From: Aquificaceae bacterium
GTDB lineage: Bacteria > Aquificota > Aquificia > Aquificales > Aquificaceae
Direction: 5' to 3'
NCBI GenBank assembly: GCA_015490115.1
Contig: WFYM01000200.1
Coordinates: forward strand, 1 to 9,497
DNA length: 9,497 bases
The notes under the pieces were generated by a model. It did not search any database, was not told the origin of the DNA, and saw nothing but the letters and a program-made list of their open reading frames with translations. Shown in pieces: positions 1-6,531 of the stretch (positions are counted from its first letter, which is position 1; every line of letters starts with the position of its first letter). Both the position numbers and the translations under genes were made by a program.

Positions 1-1528
1 ACCTACCCTCTTTAGGGTCGAACTTCTGGGAGGTTCCCGTCTTTCCGGCTATTGTGAAGTATCTGGACCTCGCCCTCTTTCCCGTTCCCCTCTCCACAAC
101 CTCTATGAGTGCTTCCCTCAGCCACCTTACCGTCTTTTCGGATAGGGTTCTCTTCAGGACCCTCCTCTTAGCCCTGTAGACGACATCCCCTGTCAGGGAG
201 ACTATCTCCTTGACTATGTGGGGCTGGACTATCTCGCCCGTTAGCAGTCCCCCGAAGGCGACGGCGATGCTGAGCGTGTTCATCGCTATCCCCTGACCTA
301 TGGAGGCGTATAGGATGTTCGCGGGGTAGCTGAAATCGGGTATCAGCGGGTTGGCTTCACCGGGGAATATACCGAACCTCCTCTTCATGTGGAAGGTCTC
401 GAGAAGCTCCTCAACGTCCTTCCTCTTGAGGAGTGAAGCCACCTTAATGGTCCCCACGTTCGAAGAGTAGACGAGGACGTCCTTCAATCTTATCCTCCCG
501 AGCCTCCTCGTGTCCCTCACGTATCTGTCGTAGACCTTTATCCTCCCCTTCCCCGTGTCTATAATTTCGTTCTCCTCTACATATCCCTTCTCCAAAGCCC
601 AGCCGACGAAGAAGGGCTTCATTATGGAACCCGGCTCGAAGACGTCGGTGACGGCGAAGTTCCTCCTCACCTCCGCCCTATACCTTTGGAACCTGTTGGG
701 GTCGAAGTAAGGGTATGTGGCGAGACCGAGTATGTGTCCGTTTTTGAGGTCCATAACGAGTATGGAAACTTTCTTCGGCTTCCACCTCCTCACTATATCG
801 TCCCTTATCCTCTCTATGAGGTATTGGACGCCAACGTCTATGGTGAGCTTCACATCGCTTTCATCACCCAAAGTGTTCCCGAGAGGTCTTAGGTATATCT
901 GACCTATGCCACCGTCCACGTATATCAGGGTCTCCGCGTATCCCCCTCCGAGGTATCCGTTTAGGGCGAACTCCATCCCCTCGAGACCCACACCGTCGAC
1001 ACCTACGAAGCCGAGGAGGTTCGAGGCGAGCTTCCCGTTAGGGTAGAGCCTCGTGTAGTCCTCCTGTATGCCGACGAAGGGGGAGTTTCCCGTCTCAACT
1101 ATTAGCTTCCTTATCTTCTCTTTTAGGTCCCTCCTCACCCCTGAGAGGACCTTGACAGGTCCCTTCGAGCCTTCTTCGAGCCGTTTTCTTATCACCTCCT
1201 CCGGAACACCCGTGATGGCGGAGAGACCCTTTACAAATTTCTCTTTGTTTCTGAGGAGCTTCGAACTCGGGTGGACGAAAACGGTAAGTGTAGGGACGCT
1301 GAGGGCAAGCTCCCTCCCGTTCCTGTCCTTTATGGACCCCCTGTAGAGGGGGACCCTGACAGCAACCGCCCTCTCGAACTTCTCCTCTATGACCTTCGCT
1401 ATCTCGCTCTTTCTCGTTATCTGCAGATCTATGATCCTGACGGAAACGGCGAGGAGGCAAAGAGTAAAGGTCCAAAGTATGAGGGAGGTCTTCCTCTCAA
1501 ACTTTTTCCTCAGCGTCCACCCTTCCAA
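1..1528 (-). CDS. ftsI: FtsI-type penicillin-binding protein (peptidoglycan transpeptidase), 3' end cut by window
   Basis: Class B penicillin-binding protein that cross-links septal peptidoglycan in the periplasm during division. I translated 509 codons by hand; the frame is open to the window edge and the C-terminus is missing. Visible parts: a basic N-terminus, one membrane anchor at about residues 14-30, then the dimerisation domain starting around PLYRGSIKDRNGRELA. The transpeptidase domain follows, with the acylation motif SIMK (Ser301, Lys304) in EPGSIMKP, the SSN triad at 355-357, and KTGTS from Lys496. These positions are close to those of E. coli FtsI (Ser307 and a KTG near 494), so roughly 60-100 residues are probably lost. 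The start is a TTG one base after the stop of the upstream radical SAM gene. No other credible start precedes the membrane segment, so translation is probably coupled. A PBP2-type elongation enzyme (MrdA) is the alternative; motif spacing favours FtsI. Confidence 0.9.
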   Translation of the reverse strand, partial: MEGWTLRKKFERKTSLILWTFTLCLLAVSVRIIDLQITRKSEIAKVIEEKFERAVAVRVPLYRGSIKDRNGRELALSVPTLTVFVHPSSKLLRNKEKFVKGLSAITGVPEEVIRKRLEEGSKGPVKVLSGVRRDLKEKIRKLIVETGNSPFVGIQEDYTRLYPNGKLASNLLGFVGVDGVGLEGMEFALNGYLGGGYAETLIYVDGGIGQIYLRPLGNTLGDESDVKLTIDVGVQYLIERIRDDIVRRWKPKKVSILVMDLKNGHILGLATYPYFDPNRFQRYRAEVRRNFAVTDVFEPGSIMKPFFVGWALEKGYVEENEIIDTGKGRIKVYDRYVRDTRRLGRIRLKDVLVYSSNVGTIKVASLLKRKDVEELLETFHMKRRFGIFPGEANPLIPDFSYPANILYASIGQGIAMNTLSIAVAFGGLLTGEIVQPHIVKEIVSLTGDVVYRAKRRVLKRTLSEKTVRWLREALIEVVERGTGKRARSRYFTIAGKTGTSQKFDPKEGR

Positions 1529-1529
1529 C

Positions 1530-2645
1530 CTAATGGTATCTGAAGACGCTCGGGTTCAGTATGTCTGGGTATGCAGTCTCCATTTCGTAGTCGAACATCT
1601 GCCTGCGTATCCTCTTGAGGTCGCTTTTGTTCGGCTTGAAGGGATAGCTCCTTATGTCGGAGACGGAGCTGTCGCCGAAGGGTCTGTTGCAGGCGACCTC
1701 GGTCGTCTTTCCCCTGCAACCCGCCGTCATGAAAGGTCTCCCGCTCCAGAAGACCTCCTCGAACACCTCCTTTGAGACGCCCCAGTCTATTATCTGACCC
1801 TTTTCGTTGAACTTCATGTCCTCGTATCTCGCAAGACCGTTGTCTATTAAGTATCTCGCCATCTGGACCCTCCTGAACTGGGGAGCTGGACAGGGCTTTT
1901 CCTTCTCCATGAGGGAACCTTCTTCGGGCCAGAAGGAGAAGAGGTGGGTCCTTCCCCCGAGGTCCCTCACCCTCTGTATCGTCTCCACCATCTCCTGCTC
2001 GGTTTCCCCGAGACCCACTATCAAGTGACAGCCCACGTAGCCGTCTCCCATCACCTCCGCACACCACTCGAGGACCTTCCAGTAGGTCTCCCACCTGTGT
2101 GGGCTGTTCATGGGCTTTCCCCTCAGCTTCTCGAAAAGCTCGGGTGTAGCAGCGTCGAGGGCGACGGTCAGCGTGTCCGCACCGAGCCTCTTGTAGTCCT
2201 CTATGTCCTCATAGGTCTGACCCGTAGCGTTCATGAGTATCGAGACGAAGAGCTTGTCTCCGAGTTCCTCTACGACCCTCTTCAGAACGTACTTTGTGTC
2301 CCTTATAGCCCTCGGGTGGGTTATCTGGGATATGCAGAGCCTCTCAGCGTGACCCACCTTCTTGGTCCTCTCTATGATCTCTTCGAGCTTGAAGGTGGGC
2401 CACTCGACCCTTATGAAGTTCTTCTTCGAATACTCCATTTCCCTCGCCTTCTGGAGACCGCAGTAGGCACATGTAGCGTGGCAACCGGAAGGGTATGTGA
2501 GAAGGGTGTTTATGCAGCTGAGCTTCGTATCCCTGTAGAACTGACCGGGTATGAAGCCGAGGGTTATGGCGGCAGCCCAGCTTATCTGGAGATATTCGGG
2601 GCTTTCCTTTTGTTGGGTGAGGCTCTCCAACATCTCCCTGTTCAT
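1530..2645 (-). CDS. BioB-like radical SAM protein, candidate LipS-type lipoyl synthase
   Basis: A 371-residue radical SAM enzyme resembling biotin synthase. The cluster motif CxxxCxxC is Cys55, Cys59, Cys62 (GCHATCAYCG). GCHLIVGLGET (Cys206) matches the BioB segment carrying Cys188, and Cys104 matches BioB Cys97. The equivalent of BioB Cys128 is absent (SILMNATG in that region), so the BioB sulfur-donor [2Fe-2S] site is not intact. A C-terminal segment with Cys310 and Cys319 (GCRGKTTEVACNRPFG), then RSYPFKPN near 332-339, is not a BioB feature and could hold an auxiliary cluster. Archaeal LipS1 and LipS2, which together insert the two sulfurs of lipoate, were likewise first annotated as biotin synthases. 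I infer that group without being able to say which partner. The ATG is supported by GGAGG at 2653-2657, 7 bases upstream. The gene is followed immediately by ftsI. The radical SAM call is firm; the substrate is not. Confidence 0.75.
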   Translation of the reverse strand: MNREMLESLTQQKESPEYLQISWAAAITLGFIPGQFYRDTKLSCINTLLTYPSGCHATCAYCGLQKAREMEYSKKNFIRVEWPTFKLEEIIERTKKVGHAERLCISQITHPRAIRDTKYVLKRVVEELGDKLFVSILMNATGQTYEDIEDYKRLGADTLTVALDAATPELFEKLRGKPMNSPHRWETYWKVLEWCAEVMGDGYVGCHLIVGLGETEQEMVETIQRVRDLGGRTHLFSFWPEEGSLMEKEKPCPAPQFRRVQMARYLIDNGLARYEDMKFNEKGQIIDWGVSKEVFEEVFWSGRPFMTAGCRGKTTEVACNRPFGDSSVSDIRSYPFKPNKSDLKRIRRQMFDYEMETAYPDILNPSVFRYH

Positions 2646-2652
2646 ACTTTTG

Positions 2653-2657
2653 CCTCC
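2653..2657 (-). promoter_or_regulatory. Ribosome binding site of the radical SAM gene
   Basis: Plus-strand cctcc gives GGAGG on the minus strand, 7 bases before the ATG at 2643-2645. It fixes this start for the leftward gene. Confidence 0.75.
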
Positions 2658-2670
2658 GGCGTTTTATTAG

Positions 2671-2676
2671 ATTATA
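2671..2676 (-). promoter_or_regulatory. Perfect -10 box (TATAAT) for the leftward radical SAM-ftsI pair
   Basis: The plus strand reads attata, so the minus strand carries an exact TATAAT. Transcription would begin near 2664, leaving a leader of about 20 bases that includes the GGAGG. No good -35 is visible 16-18 bp upstream (that stretch reads around atcctc), and there is no TG extension. The box directly abuts the ogt GTG start at 2677, so the two divergent genes share a 31-bp control region. Confidence 0.45.
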
Positions 2677-3138
2677 GTGAAGATCCACAGGCTGAGGATA
2701 ACGGGGGACATATTCGTAGAGGTAAGGACCGAAAAGGGTCTCATCCTCGGGACCTCTATTCTGAAAGGTAGCTTTAAAGAAAAGGCGGAACCTTGGATAG
2801 AGGAAGCCTTCAAGAAGTATCTCTTAAGGAAGGGGGACCCTGATGTTGACCTACTTCTCCTGAAGCGTGAGGGCGTATCGGGGGACCTTTGGAGGGTATA
2901 CGAAAGGCTGAAGGAGATCGCCCCCTTCGGAAGGACTATAACTTACTCCGAACTCGCCCGCCTGACGGGAAAGCACCCGAGGTTTATAGGCTACGCCATG
3001 AAGGTGAACCCCTTCCCCATACTGATCCCCTGCCACAGGGTGGTCTCCTCAAAAGGGATAGGGGGCTTCTCCTTCGGGAGGGAGGTGAAGCTTGCCCTCT
3101 TAAAGTTCGAGGGTGCCTATCCCCTCCGCAACCCTTGA
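2677..3138 (+). CDS. ogt: Methylated-DNA--[protein]-cysteine S-methyltransferase
   Basis: Suicide DNA-repair protein that moves the alkyl group from O6-alkylguanine onto its own cysteine. The 153 residues fit the compact Ogt/MGMT form: a reduced N-terminal domain (about 1-65), then the conserved C-terminal DNA-binding and active-site domain. Motifs: FGRTITYSELA (84-94) begins the helix-turn-helix; Arg102 in HPRFIGYAM is the likely base-flipping arginine finger; NPFPILIPCHRVV carries the acceptor Cys119; and GGFSFGREVKLALLKFEG closes the domain. The start is GTG, directly preceded by an AT-rich stretch with no Shine-Dalgarno; the frame upstream stops at 2668. A leaderless or nearly leaderless mRNA is possible. 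It diverges from the radical SAM gene, and its last 39 bp overlap the 3' end of the opposing ModE-like gene. Confidence 0.93.
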   Translation: MKIHRLRITGDIFVEVRTEKGLILGTSILKGSFKEKAEPWIEEAFKKYLLRKGDPDVDLLLLKREGVSGDLWRVYERLKEIAPFGRTITYSELARLTGKHPRFIGYAMKVNPFPILIPCHRVVSSKGIGGFSFGREVKLALLKFEGAYPLRNP

Positions 3139-3414
3139 AAATCTCTCAAAAACCGACTCGTATACTTCGAGGAGCCTCCTTCCTTCTTCGGTGAGTCTTG
3201 CACCCGAACCCCTTTTTCTTTCGAGAACCTTAAAGCCGAGCCTCTTCTCCATAGTCTTTATCTGGCTCATAGCCCTCTTGTAGGTGAGACCGAGGTTCTT
3301 CGTAGCTTGAAGTATGGATCCCGTTTTGTCTATCTCCTTGAGCAGTTTGTATTTTCCCTCGCTGATAATAGGCTCCCCCTCCTTCTCAAGCCAGACCTTG
3401 AACCTCACCCTCAA
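3100..3414 (-). CDS. ModE-like winged-helix DNA-binding protein, no molybdate-binding domain
   Basis: A small transcription factor of at most 104 residues that matches only the N-terminal DNA-binding domain of ModE. It opens with KVWLEKEGEPIISEGKYKLL, then IDKTGSILQATKNLGLTYKRAM (about 28-49), which is the helix-turn-helix, and the wing GSGARLTEEGRRLLEVYE (69-86). E. coli ModE is about 262 residues and senses molybdate through a C-terminal Mop/TOBE pair; that part is absent, so any signal must come from elsewhere. The start is uncertain: TTG at 3414 overlaps the yggS stop, while GTG at 3408 has GAGAGG at a better 6-base spacing. It is probably translated from the yggS mRNA. No molybdate transport or molybdopterin gene lies in the window, so the regulon is unknown. 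Confidence 0.8.
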   Translation of the reverse strand: MRVRFKVWLEKEGEPIISEGKYKLLKEIDKTGSILQATKNLGLTYKRAMSQIKTMEKRLGFKVLERKRGSGARLTEEGRRLLEVYESVFERFSRVAEGIGTLEL

Positions 3415-4097
3415 CCTCTCCTCTCCCCGAAGAGGAGCGTCCCTATCCTCACTATCGTCGCCCCCTCCTCGACCGCGACCTCGAAGTCGTGGGACATGCC
3501 CATCGAGAGGTGGGGAAGCTCCGCACCGAACTCCCTCTCGAGGTCGTCCCTCAGCTCCCTCAGCTTTGCGAAATAAGGTCTCACCTCCTCGGGGTCCTCC
3601 CTGTAAGGTGGTATAGCCATGAGACCGAGGACCTTTATATTCGGCTTCTTGAGGGTATACTCGAAGAGGGATCTCAGGTTCTCGGGCATAACCCCTCCCT
3701 TCGTCTCCTCACCTCCCAAGTTTACCTCGATCAGGACCTCTTGAACTATACCGGCTCTTTCCGCTCTCTTTTGGATCTCGTCCGCGAGGGACTCCCTGTC
3801 GAGGGAGTGGATGAGGGAGACCCTGCCCATTAGATACTTCACCTTGTTCGTCTGGAGCCTGCCTATGAAGTGCCAGTCTATGTCGAGGTCCTTCAAAAAC
3901 TCGAGCTTTCCGAGGAACTCCTGAACCCTGTTCTCTCCGAAGACCCGAAGACCGCAACCGTAGAACCTCCTTATGACGTCGGGTGGGACCGTCTTCGTAG
4001 CCCCGAGGAGGGTGACCTCTTCGGGCTTTCTCTTTGCCCTTTCGCAAGCCCTCTCTATCCTTCCTAAGACCTCCTGAAGGCGCTCACACTCAGCCAT
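3411..4097 (-). CDS. yggS: YggS/PROSC-family pyridoxal phosphate homeostasis protein
   Basis: A cytosolic PLP-binding protein of the alanine-racemase-fold family (YggS, PipY, PROSC) that buffers pyridoxal phosphate and affects amino-acid and keto-acid balance; no catalytic reaction is firmly assigned to the family. The 228 residues match the usual length (E. coli 234). Visible signatures: [11 protein letters not shown] with the PLP lysine at Lys35; [12 protein letters not shown] (53-64); [15 protein letters not shown] (75-89); [22 protein letters not shown]; and [28 protein letters not shown], the phosphate-binding end of the barrel. The ATG has no clear Shine-Dalgarno (only AGGG touching the start). 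It diverges from mazG over 26 bp and overlaps the start of the ModE-like gene, so the two probably form one transcript. Confidence 0.95.
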   Translation of the reverse strand: MAECERLQEVLGRIERACERAKRKPEEVTLLGATKTVPPDVIRRFYGCGLRVFGENRVQEFLGKLEFLKDLDIDWHFIGRLQTNKVKYLMGRVSLIHSLDRESLADEIQKRAERAGIVQEVLIEVNLGGEETKGGVMPENLRSLFEYTLKKPNIKVLGLMAIPPYREDPEEVRPYFAKLRELRDDLEREFGAELPHLSMGMSHDFEVAVEEGATIVRIGTLLFGERRG

Positions 4098-4123
4098 CCC
4101 TAAAAATCTTAAAATACTTCTCC
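4098..4123. promoter_or_regulatory. 26-bp AT-rich divergent start region between yggS and mazG
   Basis: This short stretch separates the two ATG codons. It contains TAAAAT on the plus strand at 4110-4115 and TAAGAT on the minus strand (plus atctta, 4106-4111). Each could be a -10 box placing transcription starts at or within a few bases of mazG and yggS respectively. Neither gene has a proper Shine-Dalgarno. Both may be leaderless, or the promoters may lie inside the opposite coding region. No convincing -35 was found. Confidence 0.3.
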
Positions 4124-4888
4124 ATGAAGAGATACAACTTCGAAGACCTCGTAAGGGTCATGGAGGAGCTAAGGAAAAAGTGTCCTTGGGACAGGGAGCA
4201 GACCCACGAGAGCCTGAAAAAATACCTCATAGAGGAGGCTTACGAGGTGGTAGATGCTATAGATTCGAAGGACGACGAAAGGTTGAAGGAGGAACTCGGA
4301 GACCTCCTCCTCCAGCCCGTCTTCCACGCCCAGATAGCTAAGGAGAGGGGAGCCTTCGACATAAACGACGTTGTGGATGCCCTCGTCAGGAAGCTGATAG
4401 AGAGGCACCCCCACGTCTTCGGCGATGCGAAGCCGGAAGATGTCCTCAAAAACTGGGAGAGGAAGAAGATGGAAAGGAGGAGGAGCGTCCTCGAGGGTAT
4501 CCCCAAGCACCTCCCCGCACTCATGCGCTCTCAGAAGCTTCAGGACAGAGCCTCTCAGGTTGGCTTCGACTTCTCACGCGTGGAGGAGGTCTTCGAAAAG
4601 ATAGAGGAGGAGATAGGGGAGCTGAAGGAGTCCATAGAAAAGGGGGATAAGGAAAACCTCGAACACGAGATAGGGGACATACTGACGGCAGTCGTCGAGC
4701 TTGCAAGGTTCCTCGGCGTTGACGCGGAGACCGCTCTCCAGAAGGCTAACGATAGGTTCGTCAGGAGGTTCCAGTATATAGAGAAGAGGGCTGAGGAGAT
4801 GGGAAGGTCCCTCGAAGAGATGAGCCTCGAGGAGATGGACAGGCTATGGAACGAAGCTAAGGAGAAGCTGGAAGGTCAAGGGGGGTAG
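4124..4888 (+). CDS. mazG: MazG nucleoside triphosphate pyrophosphohydrolase
   Basis: Cytosolic hydrolase that converts (d)NTPs, including damaged ones, to NMP plus pyrophosphate; in E. coli it also lowers ppGpp. The 254 residues (E. coli 263) contain both MazG repeats. The N-terminal one has [23 protein letters not shown] (20-42) and EELGD (Glu57, Asp60). The C-terminal one has the metal ligands in EEEIGE (162-166) and EHEIGD (Glu182, Asp185). The linker [21 protein letters not shown], then QVGFDF, is typical. The frame stays open back to 4034, but the family starts near [15 protein letters not shown], and the longer form would run into yggS, so I chose the ATG at 4124. It overlaps the opposing queH end by 13 bp. 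Confidence 0.95.
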   Translation: MKRYNFEDLVRVMEELRKKCPWDREQTHESLKKYLIEEAYEVVDAIDSKDDERLKEELGDLLLQPVFHAQIAKERGAFDINDVVDALVRKLIERHPHVFGDAKPEDVLKNWERKKMERRRSVLEGIPKHLPALMRSQKLQDRASQVGFDFSRVEEVFEKIEEEIGELKESIEKGDKENLEHEIGDILTAVVELARFLGVDAETALQKANDRFVRRFQYIEKRAEEMGRSLEEMSLEEMDRLWNEAKEKLEGQGG

Positions 4889-6117
4889 GGCATGGTCTTT
4901 GTAGGTTTTCTTCCCGTAAGCTCCTCGAAGAACCTCTCCCCCGGTCTCCCTAAGGAGTGAGCGCCGAGGAGAAGTAGGCAGACCTTTTCTCTTTTTATAT
5001 CTTCCTGCTTCTCCTTCAGGAGCCTTTCGAAGAACTCCTTACCGTAGCCCCTACCGTCTTGGAGGGTGTCCGCGGGAACGCCGAGGATAAATTCCGCCTC
5101 CTCGCTCCCGACCACGAGGACCCTCGACCTCCCCTCCCCAAGCTCGGTCCTCAAGGTCACTTCAACCCTCGATCTTAAGAGCTTTTCCTTGTAGCTCGCC
5201 GGGACCAAGAGCGTAGGACTCGTTATGCCCGTTATCTCTTCAACGGGAGCGTCTTTGAAGTCCTCCACAAGGCGTAGCCTTACGAACTGCTTGGAAAGAT
5301 AAAGGGTGTTCCCCGCAACCCTCTCCACGTCAGCCCTAACTCTCCCTTTCACAGACCTCGAGAAGGGGACGACGAAAGAAGGAATGGCTTTCCCGTCTAC
5401 TTTCACGTAGCCCTCTACGACCTTCCAGTCTAAGAAGGGAAACTCGATCTCCTTCACGGGTAGTCCGAAGGACTCTGCGAGCATCCTTATCTCCTTTATA
5501 AGGACCGTCTCCTCCTTGGAACCCGGTCTTCTCCCTTTGAAGGAGACGAGGTCCCAGAAGATCTCCCCCTCCTTTTGCTTGAATAGTCCGTATACGCAAC
5601 CGCAGTAGTCCTGCTGGTAAAGCTCAAGCTCCTTTGAGAGCTTGAACATCTCCTGCGTCCCGCCCCCCTTTCTGTAGTCCAAGGGAAGGAACTTTATTCG
5701 GTATTTTTCCGCTATCTTACGACCGCTCTCCGTTATCTGGGGTATGCTCTTTTTCGGACTCATGAGTAGGGTCGTCGTCATAGCCTCGCAACCGAGTTCT
5801 TTGGCGAGCTTTGCGGACCTCTCCAGCCTAAAGTCGAAGCAGACGGAACACCTCTTCCCCCTCTCCGGCTCCTCCTCGAGACCCCTCACGCTCCTCAGCC
5901 AACCTTCGAGGTCGTACTCACCTTCTATTAGCTTTATGCCGAGCTTCCTGCAGGTCCTCTCGGTTTCTATATACCTCAGCCTGTATTCTTCGTAGGGGTG
6001 TATGTTGGGATCGTAGAAGAAGCCTATAAGCTCCTCTTCGGGGAAGTCTTCCCTCAGCCTCTTTAAGAAGTAGACCGCATCGGGTGCGCAGCAAATATGG
6101 ACGAGGATCCTTCCCAT
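4876..6117 (-). CDS. queH: Epoxyqueuosine reductase QueH with a long C-terminal extension
   Basis: QueH (formerly DUF208) carries out the last step of queuosine synthesis, reducing epoxyqueuosine to queuosine in tRNA, and replaces the cobalamin enzyme QueG. The first 178 residues show the family: HICCAPD with Cys9 and Cys10, [14 protein letters not shown] (32-45), [14 protein letters not shown] with Cys90 and Cys93, [10 protein letters not shown] (114-123), LDYRKGGG, and [11 protein letters not shown] with Cys172 and Cys174. These cysteines bind the iron-sulfur and second iron site. Many QueH proteins end near 180-250 residues; here another 230 or so follow, with mixed strands at 190-345 and a helical end, in a domain I cannot name. 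The ATG is 9 bp after the hspR stop, and the nearest Shine-Dalgarno (AAGGAG) lies about 12 bases upstream inside hspR. It is probably the last gene of the dnaJ-hspR transcript. Codon use in the extension looks like that of the rest. Confidence 0.9.
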   Translation of the reverse strand: MGRILVHICCAPDAVYFLKRLREDFPEEELIGFFYDPNIHPYEEYRLRYIETERTCRKLGIKLIEGEYDLEGWLRSVRGLEEEPERGKRCSVCFDFRLERSAKLAKELGCEAMTTTLLMSPKKSIPQITESGRKIAEKYRIKFLPLDYRKGGGTQEMFKLSKELELYQQDYCGCVYGLFKQKEGEIFWDLVSFKGRRPGSKEETVLIKEIRMLAESFGLPVKEIEFPFLDWKVVEGYVKVDGKAIPSFVVPFSRSVKGRVRADVERVAGNTLYLSKQFVRLRLVEDFKDAPVEEITGITSPTLLVPASYKEKLLRSRVEVTLRTELGEGRSRVLVVGSEEAEFILGVPADTLQDGRGYGKEFFERLLKEKQEDIKREKVCLLLLGAHSLGRPGERFFEELTGRKPTKTMPYPP

Positions 6118-6126
6118 AGGTTAAGC

Positions 6127-6531
6127 TTACTCCTTCGACCTGTGGGACTGTATGATGTCCTCCACCTTCATCACCTTTCTCTTTGAGACGCTGACTATAG
6201 CCTTTTTCAGCTCCTCGCTCTGGACTTTGGAAAGCTCCTTCTGTATGAACTCGAGGAGCTGGTCTATCTGCTTTTGAAGCTCCTCTATCTGCTCCTTCAT
6301 GTTGAGGATTATGTCCACACCCGCGAGGTTCACACCCATCTCCCTCGTCAGGAAGAGTATGAACTCGAGCCTCTCGAGGTCCTCGTCCGAGTAAAGCCTC
6401 GTGTTGCCCTCCGTCCTGGAAGGCTTTAGGAGTCCCTCCCTCTCGTAGAGCCTCAGAGTTTGAGGGTGTATGTCGAACATCTTGGCGACAACACCTATGG
6501 TGTAATACCCCTTCCTCTTCATGGTCCTCAC
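6127..6531 (-). CDS. hspR: HspR, MerR-family heat-shock repressor
   Basis: Dimeric DNA-binding repressor of chaperone genes that binds HAIR inverted repeats and, in Streptomyces, uses DnaK as co-repressor. The 134 residues show a MerR winged helix at about 10-60 ([20 protein letters not shown], then [19 protein letters not shown]), the HspR-type segment [13 protein letters not shown] (66-78), and a coiled-coil dimer helix from about 78 to 103. The Pro and Thr in [13 protein letters not shown] and the [10 protein letters not shown] wing favour HspR over metal-sensing MerR proteins, and no metal-site cysteine is present. The start is either GTG at 6531, overlapping the dnaJ stop, or ATG at 6522 preceded by AGGTGAGG; I list the longer form. 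The gene lies directly behind dnaJ, and a HAIR-like site covers the dnaJ promoter, which supports autorepression. Confidence 0.93.
   Translation of the reverse strand: MRTMKRKGYYTIGVVAKMFDIHPQTLRLYEREGLLKPSRTEGNTRLYSDEDLERLEFILFLTREMGVNLAGVDIILNMKEQIEELQKQIDQLLEFIQKELSKVQSEELKKAIVSVSKRKVMKVEDIIQSHRSKE

Noticed and set aside
1530..2645. Calling this gene bioB outright.
   Set aside because: One of the three BioB sulfur-cluster cysteines is missing and an extra C-terminal cysteine segment is present.
1944..2771. A long plus-strand open frame opposite the radical SAM gene.
   Set aside because: It mirrors a well-supported gene on the other strand, has no recognisable motif, and runs past the real ogt start in another frame. 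Long antisense frames are expected here because the true coding strands are rich in GAG, AAG and AGG.
4034..4123. A 30-codon upstream extension of mazG in the same frame, starting at ATG 4034.
   Set aside because: It would run through the start of yggS. The family N-terminus begins at the ATG at 4124, and the extra residues show no conserved feature.
4860..4900. A shared terminator between mazG and queH.
   Set aside because: No stem-loop with a following T-run could be found on either strand in this stretch.
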